Shown here: positions 27,238 through 36,165 of the stretch, one piece after another | Layout: each line of letters opens with the position of its first letter | Position numbering within the stretch: position 1 is the stretch's first letter | Assembly: GCF_018739885.1 (NCBI RefSeq) | Contig: NZ_JADOES010000008.1 | Location: 87,540 to 151,539, forward strand | DNA length: 64,000 nt | Reading direction: 5' to 3' | Origin: Leptothoe spongobia TAU-MAC 1115 | Lineage (GTDB): Bacteria; Cyanobacteriota; Cyanobacteriia; Phormidesmidales; Phormidesmidaceae | Translations under genes and position numbers: made by a program | Notes under the pieces: generated by a model | Told to the model about the DNA's origin: nothing | Seen by the model: the letters and a program-made list of their open reading frames with translations, nothing else | Databases searched by the model: none

Positions 27238-28692
27238 CTATGTCTGGAATGCTTTAGCAATAAGGTGTATACCTGATTTTATCTGTTCCTCGTTAATGGC
27301 CGTGTAGCCAAATACAAACTCGCCCGTATTATGAGGCATTTCATACTGGGCCTGAGCGCTACATATTTCTACACCAATACTCGCGGCCCTAGCTACAGCT
27401 TCATCATCTGTCAGGCTCAGAGGCAGCTTAGCCATCACATGCAGACCGGCACTATCACCTAAAATTTCAACCGCCTGACCAAAGTGTTTATACAGAGCCT
27501 GCACAAGGGTATCGCGACGGCTTTCGTAACACAGACGCATTTTTCGAATATGACGCTCTAAATGTCCCGCTGCAATAAATTCTGCCAATGCTGACTGTGT
27601 CAGGGTGGCTGGCTGCCGATCTGCCAACCATTTTGCCTGGCCAAATACCTCTACCAAAGACTCGGGCAATACCAGGTAGCCCAGGCGAATGCTCGGGAAC
27701 ATCACCTTGGAAAAAGTACCTACATACAGTACTGAGGCATGGGTATCTAAACCATGAAGTGATGGAATGGGACGTCCCCCATAACGATACTCACTGTCAT
27801 AGTCGTCTTCAACAATAAGCGTCCCAGTTTTCCATGCCCACTGCAACAACGCTAATCGTCGAGGCAATGACAGCAAGGCTCCCGTGGGAAATTGATGGGA
27901 AGGTGTCACATAGACTAAGCGTGGTTTGACGTTGTTATTGATCAACGCATCGACCACCAATCCACCACGATCTAACGGGATGGGCAACAACTCTGCCCCA
28001 TTCGACTTAAAAATATGACGGGCACCGCGATAGCCCGGCTCCTCAATCGCAACACTATCACCAGGATTGACTAATAGTTGAGTAATCAGACTCAATGCCT
28101 GCTGACTACCATTGGTAATCAGCACTTGATCAGGGGTACATCGGACTGCACGCGCCTGTTGTAAATAGTCAGCAACAGCTTGACGCAAGGGCTGATAACC
28201 GGTGGATGCTGTTGCATAGTCAAGCCAGTGATAGGTTTTACGACAATGTTTGGATAACAGTTTTCGCCATAGCTCTACTGGAAAAAGATCAAGGGCAGGC
28301 TGACCGTAGCGAAAGCTAATCCTAAACTCTCCTCCGGCAGTTCTCACGGGTGACTGTTTGACCCGATTGCCATAGTCAGATAAGAGAATCTCGACAGCAG
28401 CCTGATGTTGATGGTCTAACGGCTCAGCTGTAAGTAGACTGTCGGGAAGTTGATCACAGACGTAGGTCCCTGCCCCCAGTCGAGTTTGTAAATAGCCTTC
28501 GCTGATCAGCTGGTCATAGCCCTGGGTAACCGTAGTGCGAGACAGGCCTAGAGACTTTGCTAGCGATCGCGAAGCAGGCAAGCGCTGACCAGACTGGAGT
28601 CGACCGGAGAGAATGGCCCATCGCAGCTGGCTGTAAATCTGCTGATGGAGAGGGTCTGATCGAGATGAATCAATAACGAGGGCCAATTCCAT
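27238..28692 (-). CDS. MocR/PdxR-type regulator (GntR HTH fused to aminotransferase domain)
   Basis: 484 residues: GntR-family winged helix (about 8-75, SGQRLPASRSLAKSLGLSRTTVTQ) followed by a fold-type I aminotransferase domain with the PLP lysine motif GTFSKVMFPSIRLGY. MocR proteins use PLP as a cofactor or effector and regulate a divergent gene. The divergent partner here is a pyridoxamine-oxidase-like flavoprotein, matching that arrangement. AATTGG motifs in the intergenic region are candidate operators. Confidence 0.9.
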   Translation of the reverse strand: MELALVIDSSRSDPLHQQIYSQLRWAILSGRLQSGQRLPASRSLAKSLGLSRTTVTQGYDQLISEGYLQTRLGAGTYVCDQLPDSLLTAEPLDHQHQAAVEILLSDYGNRVKQSPVRTAGGEFRISFRYGQPALDLFPVELWRKLLSKHCRKTYHWLDYATASTGYQPLRQAVADYLQQARAVRCTPDQVLITNGSQQALSLITQLLVNPGDSVAIEEPGYRGARHIFKSNGAELLPIPLDRGGLVVDALINNNVKPRLVYVTPSHQFPTGALLSLPRRLALLQWAWKTGTLIVEDDYDSEYRYGGRPIPSLHGLDTHASVLYVGTFSKVMFPSIRLGYLVLPESLVEVFGQAKWLADRQPATLTQSALAEFIAAGHLERHIRKMRLCYESRRDTLVQALYKHFGQAVEILGDSAGLHVMAKLPLSLTDDEAVARAASIGVEICSAQAQYEMPHNTGEFVFGYTAINEEQIKSGIHLIAKAFQT

Positions 28693-28754
28693 GGATAATC
28701 ACCAAAATTGGACTGATAGTTTAATTATAAATTGGCTCTAGCCGAGGGCCAATT
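28682..28754. promoter_or_regulatory. Cluster of AATTGG motifs, candidate MocR operators
   Basis: AATTGG(A/C)(C/T) occurs as direct repeats at 28706-28714 and 28730-28737 (24 bases apart), and inverted at 28747-28754 (GGCCAATT). A further GGCCAATT at 28681-28688 overlaps the second to fourth codons of the regulator. MocR-type regulators are known to bind direct repeats; binding here is inferred. Confidence 0.45.
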
Positions 28755-28832
28755 AGTGAGGATAAGGTGGTTTTGTCAGTTGGGAATCCAGTGAAAGCTA
28801 TCTGGAGAGATCGATAGTCAGGAGATAACACT

Positions 28833-29480
28833 ATGAAAACAGCACGAACTCAGGTAAAGCGTGTGCCTAAGCGTGGCCATTATGATTCAGAAACAGTCTA
28901 TTCCGTTTTAGACGCAGGATTAATTTGTCATGTGGGTTTTGCCGTAGAGGGACAACCGTTTGTCATTCCTACGGCCTATGGGCGGATGGATAATCGGTTA
29001 TTTATCCATGGGGCATCGGCTAGCCGGATGCTGAAGTCACTACAGCAGGGAATTGAAGTCTGTGTAACGGTAACGCTGCTGGATGGTTTGGTACTGGCGC
29101 GGTCGGCCATGCACCATTCGATGAACTATCGTTCGGTGGTGCTGTTTGGCACAGCAGAGCTAGTCAGTGAGCGAGAGGACAAATGGCAAGCGCTTTATGC
29201 ATTTACGGAACATGTGATGCCGGGTCGCTGGGCCGAAACGCGGGAGCCGAATGAACAGGAATTGCGGGCAACGACGGTATTGGCGTTGCCCATTGATGAG
29301 GCATCGGCAAAGATTCGTACCGGCCCACCGGTCGATGATGCAGCGGATTATGAGTTGCCCCATTGGGCTGGAGTCATCCCGTTAAACGTGCGGGCGGGAG
29401 ATCCGATTGTGGATCCGCAGCTGACCAAAGGGATTGCGGTACCGGAGCATGTGGAACGATATTTAAAGCTTGGGAACTGA
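28833..29480 (+). CDS. Pyridoxamine 5'-phosphate oxidase-family flavin-binding protein
   Basis: 215 residues with the split-barrel flavin-binding pattern (GLICHVGFAVEGQPFVIPTAYGR, LFIHGASASRML, NYRSVVLFG). This belongs to the NimA/PNPOx-like branch that binds FMN and may reduce or bind small molecules; true pyridoxamine-phosphate oxidase activity is not implied. GGAG lies nine bases before the ATG. Divergent from the MocR regulator, which probably controls it. The last 18 bases overlap the convergent VanZ gene. Confidence 0.8.
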   Translation: MKTARTQVKRVPKRGHYDSETVYSVLDAGLICHVGFAVEGQPFVIPTAYGRMDNRLFIHGASASRMLKSLQQGIEVCVTVTLLDGLVLARSAMHHSMNYRSVVLFGTAELVSEREDKWQALYAFTEHVMPGRWAETREPNEQELRATTVLALPIDEASAKIRTGPPVDDAADYELPHWAGVIPLNVRAGDPIVDPQLTKGIAVPEHVERYLKLGN

Positions 29481-29867
29481 TTGTTTGCCCCGCTGAGCCA
29501 AGCAATAGCCCAGCATTACCCCCATTAAGCTGCACACCAAATCCAGTGAATCTAGGGTTCGATAGGGCGACATGCCCTGCACAATTTCTTCTGCCGTCAT
29601 CACCAAACCAAATAAGCTCGGAAATACAGGTAGCCATCGCAAACCTTTAAAGTGTCGTCTATTTAGGACTCTATGCCCCAGGAAACTGGCTGTAGCATAA
29701 AGAACGACATGACCAATTTTGTCGTAGTAAGGGATTTTTCCGAGGAGGGCATTGGGCAAATTATTCGTATAGGCAGCCCATAGAATCAATAAAAATAGGC
29801 TGCCATAACCTGCAGCTAGCCATGCAATATGACGTTGGGACGCATTGAGTTTAGATGACGTTTTCAT
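29463..29867 (-). CDS. VanZ-like family membrane protein
   Basis: 134 residues with four hydrophobic helices and the VanZ-like motifs YYDKIGHVVLYA and EEIVQGMSPYRTLDSLD, where the charged residues sit at helix ends. VanZ family members affect cell-envelope drug sensitivity in Gram-positives; the cyanobacterial role is unknown. Its 3' end overlaps the end of the flavoprotein gene by 18 bases. Confidence 0.8.
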   Translation of the reverse strand: MKTSSKLNASQRHIAWLAAGYGSLFLLILWAAYTNNLPNALLGKIPYYDKIGHVVLYATASFLGHRVLNRRHFKGLRWLPVFPSLFGLVMTAEEIVQGMSPYRTLDSLDLVCSLMGVMLGYCLAQRGKQSVPKL

Positions 29868-29961
29868 AGAATGGGGATACTGGGCTGTTATGTCGGACTA
29901 TGGCAATCTACAGTGGGCAGCGTCCCCATCTCGGATACATCAACGGTATTTGGTATGAGCT

Positions 29962-30948
29962 ATGGACAATCAAGTTAGACGGTTAGGGCTAGGGCTAGGG
30001 GCACTTGCTTTGGTGATTGGCATGTTGGTGTTCCATGAGATTGCCTCTGAGGCACAGTTGGATGCTTTGGTAGTGGATGGTGGGCGATTGCGATCGCACC
30101 TCCACGCTATCGTCGCCGAACGCTATACCGACCTAGCTCGCGCCCGTACCCGCGCCTACCTCGCCCAGCAGCTCCGGGACTATGGCTATAAACCTATTAC
30201 TCAGTCATTTGGCTCCGGCGAAAGCAAAGGAACCAACCTTAGCGTTATCCGGCCAGGAATCCAAGATCCTGAGCATAAAATCCTGGTAGGTGCCCACTAT
30301 GACACGGTTTTAGGTTCTCCTGGCGCAGATGACAATGCCAGTGCTGTCGTGGCAGCATTAGAAATCGCTCGTATTTTTGCCAATTATCCTACCGATAAAA
30401 CGCTACAGATTGTCTTTTTTGATCAAGAGGAACTGCAGCCAGAAGGGGCTGGTCTAGTCGGTAGTAATGCCTTTGTGAGTGATGGGGCTAATCTCGACGG
30501 ACTAGAGAGTGCGGTGATCTTAGAAATGTTGGGATATGCGTGCTATGAGCCCGGTTGTCAGAGCTATCCAGAGGGTTTAAAGCAAGATGGATTTCCGGAT
30601 GTAGGAGACTTTATTGGCGTTATTGGTGATGCCGAACATCCAGATTTATTAGCGACATTTCAGACGAATGGGTTGGGTGAAACGGAGAGTCCCGAGGCAA
30701 GTTTACTAGCGGTGACACTGCCGGTGCCGGTGGGGGCATTAGCGTTTATGCCGGATCTGTTTCGGAGTGATCATGTCCCGTTTTGGTTGAAGGGGATTGG
30801 GGCGGTGATGGTGAGTGATACGGCGAATTTTCGAAATCCGAATTATCATCGGCCAAGTGATTCGATTGATAGTTTGGATTTGGAGTTTTTGGAGAAAACT
30901 GCTCAATATGTGGTGGAACGGTTGGAAGTGTTGTTGGCGGTTGGTTGA
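29962..30948 (+). CDS. M28 family zinc aminopeptidase-like protein
   Basis: 328 residues, N-terminal hydrophobic segment (8-25) for export or anchoring. Zinc ligands of M28 peptidases are visible: H in VGAHYDT, D in GADDNASA, the EE pair in FFDQEELQPEG, and H in NPNYHRPSDS. It would release amino acids from peptides in the periplasm. A GC-rich hairpin follows at 30997. Confidence 0.88.
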   Translation: MDNQVRRLGLGLGALALVIGMLVFHEIASEAQLDALVVDGGRLRSHLHAIVAERYTDLARARTRAYLAQQLRDYGYKPITQSFGSGESKGTNLSVIRPGIQDPEHKILVGAHYDTVLGSPGADDNASAVVAALEIARIFANYPTDKTLQIVFFDQEELQPEGAGLVGSNAFVSDGANLDGLESAVILEMLGYACYEPGCQSYPEGLKQDGFPDVGDFIGVIGDAEHPDLLATFQTNGLGETESPEASLLAVTLPVPVGALAFMPDLFRSDHVPFWLKGIGAVMVSDTANFRNPNYHRPSDSIDSLDLEFLEKTAQYVVERLEVLLAVG

Positions 30949-30996
30949 GTAGTGATGGGGGTTGCTCAGGGCTTTCCTCCCCGAACCCCTCCATTC

Positions 30997-31018
30997 GTGG
31001 GGGCCTCGACTCCCCCAC
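30997..31018 (+). terminator. GC-rich hairpin after the M28 peptidase gene
   Basis: GTGGGGG (30997-31003) pairs with CCCCCAC (31012-31018) around an 8-base loop, about 50 bases after the stop. No T-run follows; it may be a degenerate palindromic repeat rather than a terminator. Confidence 0.35.
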
Positions 31019-31160
31019 ACCCCCCGAAAGTTGATTAGTTAGTTGCTCAGAACAAACTCGTTAGGTGAAATTGGGGTTACGGTTGGGTCGATTATGCAGG
31101 TTATCTCCTTGAAGCGTATAACTCTTGACAAGGAGGCATTAGAGAGTTACGCCAGCGACC

Positions 31161-32543
31161 TCATTGTTTTGGTGATAATGATTGGGATGTGGGTTCTTCT
31201 TCAACCTTAATCGGTTGCGGTGTAAATGGGGGGAGGACTGGCTCAGAAGGTTTTCCTGGTTGAGTTTGTCTGATCGATTCAGAAACGGGGGGTTGAATGA
31301 GGGGGGCTATATCGGAAGTTTTAGGGGGAATGTTTTTTGTGGGAGGTTCTGCTGTTGTTGGTTCTTCGTTGACAGGAGATGTTGGCTCTGTAATCTCAGG
31401 GGTAACGTCGTCTGGTTGTATGGCTGTTTCTGTGGATACTTGTTCAGACATTTCTTCACTAGTAGAGTCTGATTCTGATAATTCGAGATTGTTTCTAGTG
31501 GCAATGTCTTCTGATGAGGTTGGTTCTTGGTCCGGGTCTTCGATGATGTCGTCCTTGGCAGGGGGTAAAAGCAAAATTCGTTTTTTTGCTTTGGCAACGG
31601 GCACCATGAAGTCGGCAATCCGGTCTTCTATCCAGATCAGGCCAGCGCCTAGGGCTTCGGCTAGGGTGCTGATCAGACGGTAAAGGGCAACACTGCTGAT
31701 CAGCAGACCGCTGGGGAGCTGATTGCCAAGGAGCGCGATCGCAACTGCCTCAAAGACACCAACGCCGCCGGGGGCACCGGGCACCACTAACCCGAACAAC
31801 CAGGCAATACTAAATGCCCCCATCACTGGGAGAAACTGACTCGGTTTTAAAGCTTGTAACGCCACAATCGTCATCACAAAGCCCATACCGCGCAAGGCTA
31901 CAAACCCTAGCTCGCCCAGCAGCGATCGCCAGGGATAGGTTTGTAAGCGGAGGGTACTGGTAATCACTGTTAACCCTTGAGCCTGAGCTTTTGCTTTGCC
32001 CAGTTTTCGCAGGAGCGGGTTTAAAAAGCGTGGATGAATAGCCACTAACATCGCGACCAACGCCCCTAGAGACAGGGCCAACAATCGCCAATCACTACTC
32101 CCAACGGTCAGGCTAAAGCTAATGGCAGCTAACCCCAGGGCAGCGGCAGCCATCAGTAACGGTTCTAACAGGACACCTACAATCGCGGCTCCCGTGGATG
32201 AGCCCGATGACTGCAATGCCCGCACCCGTCCGTAGAAGTGCCATACATTACCCGGTAAATACTTGGCAATGTTGGTTTTGAGATAGACCACCGTAGACCA
32301 ACGACCATCACGGGGCTGGCCGATGGTTTTCAAAATTAAATGCCAGACCCATCCCGACCAAATATGCGCGATCAGCGTAATGCCCAGCGCAATCGTCAGC
32401 AGTGGCAAGGTAGCGTTTGTTAGTTCAAGGCTTCTGACCTCTTGCCAGTGGTCCTTTAGAGTTTTGGCAAGAAAGAACAGAATGCCACCGAACAAAAACC
32501 AGCGAAGGATGCGTTTAACCATGGGGGGAGAGAGCCAGCGCAT
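31161..32543 (-). CDS. UPF0104/lysylphosphatidylglycerol-synthase-like membrane protein with disordered tail
   Basis: 460 residues. The first ~310 contain about eight helices with the family motifs KTNIAKYLPGNVWHFYGR and GLVVPGAPGGVGVFEA found in the flippase-like region of MprF and in YbhN/UPF0104 proteins. No lysyl-transferase domain is attached. Residues about 325-460 form a Pro/Glu/Ser/Thr-rich tail that looks disordered. A lipid-flipping or transport role is inferred only. 15-bp tandem repeats lie just upstream. Confidence 0.82.
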   Translation of the reverse strand: MRWLSPPMVKRILRWFLFGGILFFLAKTLKDHWQEVRSLELTNATLPLLTIALGITLIAHIWSGWVWHLILKTIGQPRDGRWSTVVYLKTNIAKYLPGNVWHFYGRVRALQSSGSSTGAAIVGVLLEPLLMAAAALGLAAISFSLTVGSSDWRLLALSLGALVAMLVAIHPRFLNPLLRKLGKAKAQAQGLTVITSTLRLQTYPWRSLLGELGFVALRGMGFVMTIVALQALKPSQFLPVMGAFSIAWLFGLVVPGAPGGVGVFEAVAIALLGNQLPSGLLISSVALYRLISTLAEALGAGLIWIEDRIADFMVPVAKAKKRILLLPPAKDDIIEDPDQEPTSSEDIATRNNLELSESDSTSEEMSEQVSTETAIQPDDVTPEITEPTSPVNEEPTTAEPPTKNIPPKTSDIAPLIQPPVSESIRQTQPGKPSEPVLPPFTPQPIKVEEEPTSQSLSPKQ

Positions 32544-32566
32544 AAAACGTCGGTGTGAAACGATGG

Positions 32567-32637
32567 GACAGTGGTCGGTTTGACTTGCGGTCCATTAGAC
32601 AGTGGTCGATTAGACAGTGGTCGATTAGACTGCAGTC
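32567..32637. repeat. 15-bp tandem repeats upstream of the UPF0104 gene
   Basis: GACAGTGGTCG appears at 32567, 32598 and 32613, with the unit ATTAGACAGTGGTCG in perfect tandem at 32594-32608 and 32609-32623 and a partial third unit (ATTAGAC) at 32624. They begin 24 bases upstream of the minus-strand start at 32543, in promoter position. Confidence 0.6.
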
Positions 32638-32757
32638 ACGAGTATTAAACCTTGTTCACGTTAAAAACTGTAGGGTTTGTAACTCAGATTTTGGATTTGG
32701 ATGGGTAACTTTGAAGATAGGTTTAGCATATGGACGGTCAAAGCCCACATCTAGATC

Positions 32758-33492
32758 CTAGATTGTGGGCTGAGGTTTGTAGCCATGCATGATGCGACCG
32801 CAGCAGCGATATTGCTCGTCATAGTTTTGACTGATGGGATCGCTGAGGTCAATAATCGAATCAATGCCAATGCCATTACGACCCTGATCTTTGCCAGAGC
32901 TATGAATATAGCGACCCTGGCCCAGATGCAACGCAACGTGGGTGGTGCGTTCAGGGGTACCAAAAAAGATCAGATCCCCAGGTAGTAGCTCTTCCTTATC
33001 AACCCTGGCGGTAAAGTCTTCTTGCTGATAAGAGTCCCGAGGAAGCGGTACACCGACAGAGGCAAATGCCGCCTGCATCAGGCCAGAGCAATCGTAATTG
33101 GGCGCGACCGTCCCGCCCCATAGGTATTCATTGGGCACTGCCATGGCAGCTTGGGTAAAGGCAATGGCCCCAGGAATCGCGCCCTCGATGTCGCGACGGC
33201 TGACGGTGGGCGGATGATATGGCACAGGGGCTGGGACGATGGCATCCATGTCGGTGAGCCGCAGCCAGCCGGGATAGTCATCGGCGGCTAGCACTATATG
33301 GATACCGGTGGGTTCAATCACCGTAATTTTGAACTGGTATCCGGCGGCGGCTTGGGTGACCAGGTCCTGAGCATCTGGGGTTTTGTAGAGGTTGAGGTTG
33401 CGATCGCACCGATACTCCGCCCCAGGATTCGACTGCCAGCGATTTTTTACCTCTTCTAGTTGCACCACGCCCCCTACCTTTTCATTAGGCAT
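32758..33492 (-). CDS. NlpC/P60 cell-wall endopeptidase with SH3-like domains
   Basis: About 244 residues (start at 33492 or the in-frame 33501). An N-terminal bacterial SH3-like part (to about 100) precedes the NlpC/P60 domain with catalytic Cys in YDCSGLMQAAF, His in TTHVALHLG and a further polar residue in YIHSSG. Structures of Anabaena/Nostoc homologues show gamma-D-glutamyl-L-diamino-acid endopeptidases acting on peptidoglycan stem peptides. No signal peptide is seen, as in those homologues; a recycling role is likely. Confidence 0.87.
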   Translation of the reverse strand: MPNEKVGGVVQLEEVKNRWQSNPGAEYRCDRNLNLYKTPDAQDLVTQAAAGYQFKITVIEPTGIHIVLAADDYPGWLRLTDMDAIVPAPVPYHPPTVSRRDIEGAIPGAIAFTQAAMAVPNEYLWGGTVAPNYDCSGLMQAAFASVGVPLPRDSYQQEDFTARVDKEELLPGDLIFFGTPERTTHVALHLGQGRYIHSSGKDQGRNGIGIDSIIDLSDPISQNYDEQYRCCGRIMHGYKPQPTI

Positions 33493-33520
33493 CAAAATCA
33501 ATCAGATTCTAATTCTAGAG

Positions 33521-33548
33521 GTAGGGGCGTTGCATGCAACGTCCCTAC
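33521..33548. repeat. 28-bp palindrome, family copy 2
   Basis: GTAGGGGCGTTGCA and TGCAACGTCCCTAC form a near-perfect palindrome (one mismatched pair) in the divergent region between the NlpC/P60 and aminotransferase genes. Confidence 0.7.
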
Positions 33549-33694
33549 AACCCATGCAACCCCTAAATCTGAATGTTTTACGGCACAAATTTAACCGGTC
33601 AATTTAACGAATGAGCCATTACATCAGACAATAAAAACTATTCTGTTGCAATCGCTACCATTCGTTAGCTGTCCCCATCCGTTAATTTATCGTT

Positions 33695-34855
33695 ATGAGT
33701 TTGACCGTATCCCGACCCAACATCAATAACAAATTTCGCATCACCCCCAAGGCATTAGACATTCCTGTGCGTCTGCTCTTGGGGCCTGGACCTTCGAACT
33801 CCAATCCTGACGTAGTCGCCGCGATGAATCGTCAGCCCATTGGTCACCTCGATCCGGCCTACCTGGATCTAATGGATGAAGTCCAAGCCATGATGCGCTA
33901 TGTCTGGCAAACCGAGAACCCCATGACACTACCCATCAGTGGGACTGGGTCTGCCGCGATGGAAGCCACATTGGCTAATGCTGTTGAGCCTGGGGATGTG
34001 GTCTTAGTTGGGATTAACGGATACTTTGGCAATCGCCTGGTGGATATGGCCGGTCGCTATCGCGCCGATGTCCGCAGTATCAGCAAACCCTGGGGCGAGG
34101 TCTTTAGCCTGGAAGAGTTGCGGGCGGCAATGGAAGAGCATCGTCCGGCGATCCTGGCCCTGGTCCATGCGGAAACCTCCACCGGTGCCCGTCAGCCCCT
34201 CGAAGGAGTAGGTGATCTTTGTAAGGAATATGACTGTCTGCTGCTGATCGACACCGTTACCAGTATGGGTGCTGTGCCCATTTTCCTGGATGAATGGGGC
34301 GTAGACATGGCCTACAGCTGCAGCCAGAAGGGCCTCAGCTGCCCGCCTGGCAGTTCTCCATTCACCATGAGTGAGCGGGCGCTGCAGAAAATGGACAAGC
34401 GCCAGACTAAGGTGGCCAACTGGTATTTGGATATCTCCCTACTGCGCAACTACTGGGGCAAAGGTCGTACCTATCACCACACGGCACCGGTCAATATGAC
34501 CTATGCCATCCGCGAAGCGCTACGTCTGGTGATCGAGGAAGGGCTGGAAAATTCCTGGGACCGTCACCAAAAGACGGCTGAGCAGCTCTGGGATGGATTG
34601 GCCGAGATGGGTCTGGGCTGTCATGTACCCAAAGAATATCGTCTGCCGACGCTGACTACGGTCAAGGTACCTGATGGTGTTGATGCCAAAGCGGTGACTA
34701 GCAAGATGCTAGCTGATCACAATATTGAGATCGGCAATGGTTTGGGTGAGTTAGGTGGCAAGGTTTGGCGCATTGGCCTGATGGGGTATAACAGTCAGCC
34801 TGAGAATGTGGATCGGGTACTGGCAGCCATGGCCAAGGTGATGGCAGAGATTTAG
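33695..34855 (+). CDS. Serine/alanine-glyoxylate aminotransferase (class V)
   Basis: 386 residues. The PLP lysine is in SCSQKGLSCPPG (about 211), and the N-terminal LLLGPGPSNSNPDV and TGSAAMEA motifs are typical of AGT/SGT enzymes. Cyanobacterial members are annotated as alanine- or serine-glyoxylate aminotransferase and, historically, as a soluble hydrogenase subunit. The likely role is in photorespiratory glyoxylate metabolism. Confidence 0.88.
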   Translation: MSLTVSRPNINNKFRITPKALDIPVRLLLGPGPSNSNPDVVAAMNRQPIGHLDPAYLDLMDEVQAMMRYVWQTENPMTLPISGTGSAAMEATLANAVEPGDVVLVGINGYFGNRLVDMAGRYRADVRSISKPWGEVFSLEELRAAMEEHRPAILALVHAETSTGARQPLEGVGDLCKEYDCLLLIDTVTSMGAVPIFLDEWGVDMAYSCSQKGLSCPPGSSPFTMSERALQKMDKRQTKVANWYLDISLLRNYWGKGRTYHHTAPVNMTYAIREALRLVIEEGLENSWDRHQKTAEQLWDGLAEMGLGCHVPKEYRLPTLTTVKVPDGVDAKAVTSKMLADHNIEIGNGLGELGGKVWRIGLMGYNSQPENVDRVLAAMAKVMAEI

Positions 34856-34865
34856 AACTCTCGCC

Positions 34866-34891
34866 GGGCAACCACAAGGGATTGCCCCTAC
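34866..34891. repeat. 26-bp hairpin repeat after the glyoxylate aminotransferase
   Basis: GGGCAACCACAAGGGATTGC followed by CCCTAC; GGGCAA pairs with TTGCCC. It is a member of the 26-bp family seen at 36166, 36261, 36323 and 44032, and lies 11 bases after the stop, where it may act as a transcript end. Confidence 0.6.
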
Positions 34892-34967
34892 AGGGTTATC
34901 TATTATCAATAGGTGTTACTGAATTGATAATGGATGTACCGATGAGCTGAGTCTCTGTCATAGGGGC

Positions 34968-35279
34968 TCAGCTTTCTAATATCTTGTCGCCGGTGACCAG
35001 CTGATAATGCTCGACAACGGGAAACGGATCGTAAAAGTGATGGAGCAATGCTTTCCATTGTTGATACTCAGCTGACTCGCGAAAGCCTTGGGTATGATCT
35101 TCCAGGGTTTGCCAGGTGACTAACAAGAGATAGCGATTGTCTTTTTCCATGCACTTTTGCAGTTGATGTCCGCCATAGCCAGGCATCGAGCTAATGATGC
35201 TTTGGGCCTGCTGAAAGGCGGCTTCAAATGCGACAGTTTCTCCGGGTTTAACGTCGAGCATAGCGACTTCTAAAATCAT
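34968..35279 (-). CDS. Antibiotic biosynthesis monooxygenase (ABM/YgiN-like) domain protein
   Basis: 103 residues, single dimeric ferredoxin-like ABM fold: an N-terminal strand (MILEVAMLDV), helix (GETVAFEAAFQQAQSII), YLLLVTWQTLEDHTQGFRES and PVVEHYQLV. ABM proteins act as quinol monooxygenases or as small sensors; the substrate is unknown. A 161-bp repeat begins six bases upstream of its ATG. Confidence 0.82.
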   Translation of the reverse strand: MILEVAMLDVKPGETVAFEAAFQQAQSIISSMPGYGGHQLQKCMEKDNRYLLLVTWQTLEDHTQGFRESAEYQQWKALLHHFYDPFPVVEHYQLVTGDKILES

Positions 35280-35285
35280 GGGTTA

Positions 35286-35446
35286 AGTAGGTTGGCCTAA
35301 TCATTTATAAGATGGAGGATCAGGAGTTTAACCTCCTCGAATATGCCCCCAAACCCCCAATAATGGGGGCTTTGAGTCTAGTTTCCCCCAGTATTGGGTG
35401 AGGTCAGGGGGCCTCGGTATCTGAAGCCTAATTTGGATAACCTACT
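35286..35446. repeat. 161-bp MITE-like element, copy 2 (inverted)
   Basis: It is the reverse complement of the 25122 copy at both ends (starts AGTAGGTTGGCCTAATC, ends CCTAATTTGGATAACCTACT), identical in length and likewise flanked by TA. The internal G/C palindrome is partly decayed. It separates the ABM gene from uma2 and supplies the 5' region of the latter. Confidence 0.75.
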
Positions 35447-35504
35447 TAAGCGGACCAATATCGACAGACCTTCTAGAATAGAGTTACAGTCGACTTCGAT
35501 CCTG

Positions 35505-36155
35505 ATGAGGGCTATGTCCTTACTGCAATCGCCTATTGCTACAGATACATGGACACCCATAGCCTGGGATGAATTTGTGCAGCTGATTGATCAGTCTGAC
35601 CAGCAGCACCATAAAGCCTACTATCACCATGGCCAAATGAGGCTGGAAACGATGCCAACCGGTTCAGACCATGCTAGGGACCATGCCATCCTGATGCTGC
35701 TGATTGGTCTTTTTGGCATGGTTACAGGTATGCCGCTGGCTCCTCGGGATGCTTGCTCCTATCGCAAACCAGGTAGCGATGAGTTTCAGCCGGATATTTC
35801 TTATTATGTTGGTGACAATGTTAATTGCATTCCTAAGGGCACGCGTGTCATTAACTTAGATGACTATCCTAAGCCGGATTTGGTGATCGAGATTTCTGAT
35901 ACCACACTGGCAGATGATAAAGGGGAAAAACGTCTGCAGTATGAGGCGTTACGTATCTCTGAGTATTGGATTTGGGATGTTAAGAATGGCCAGCTGATCG
36001 CGTTTAGTATCAGCCCAGATGGCAGTAGTAAGCGGATTGATACATCGAACGTGTTGGCGAATTTGAGCCTGGGGTTAATTGAGGTAGCCCTGCGTCGGGG
36101 TGAGGTTGAGGATCAGTCGGCCATCGGCGCATGGTTTATGGAGCAGATGCGTTAG
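35505..36155 (+). CDS. Uma2-family (DUF820) putative PD-(D/E)XK endonuclease, copy 1
   Basis: About 216 residues from the ATG at 35505 (35514 is an alternative with AGGG very close). The frame stays open upstream into the repeat element, but that part is not protein-like. Core motifs are FQPDISYYVGD, PKPDLVIEISDTTL and KRLQYEALRISEYWIWD, the D...E-x-S...K pattern of Uma2. The family expanded hugely in cyanobacteria; substrate and function are unknown. A cluster of hairpin repeats follows the stop. Confidence 0.8.
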   Translation: MRAMSLLQSPIATDTWTPIAWDEFVQLIDQSDQQHHKAYYHHGQMRLETMPTGSDHARDHAILMLLIGLFGMVTGMPLAPRDACSYRKPGSDEFQPDISYYVGDNVNCIPKGTRVINLDDYPKPDLVIEISDTTLADDKGEKRLQYEALRISEYWIWDVKNGQLIAFSISPDGSSKRIDTSNVLANLSLGLIEVALRRGEVEDQSAIGAWFMEQMR

Positions 36156-36165
36156 GGAAAATCTC

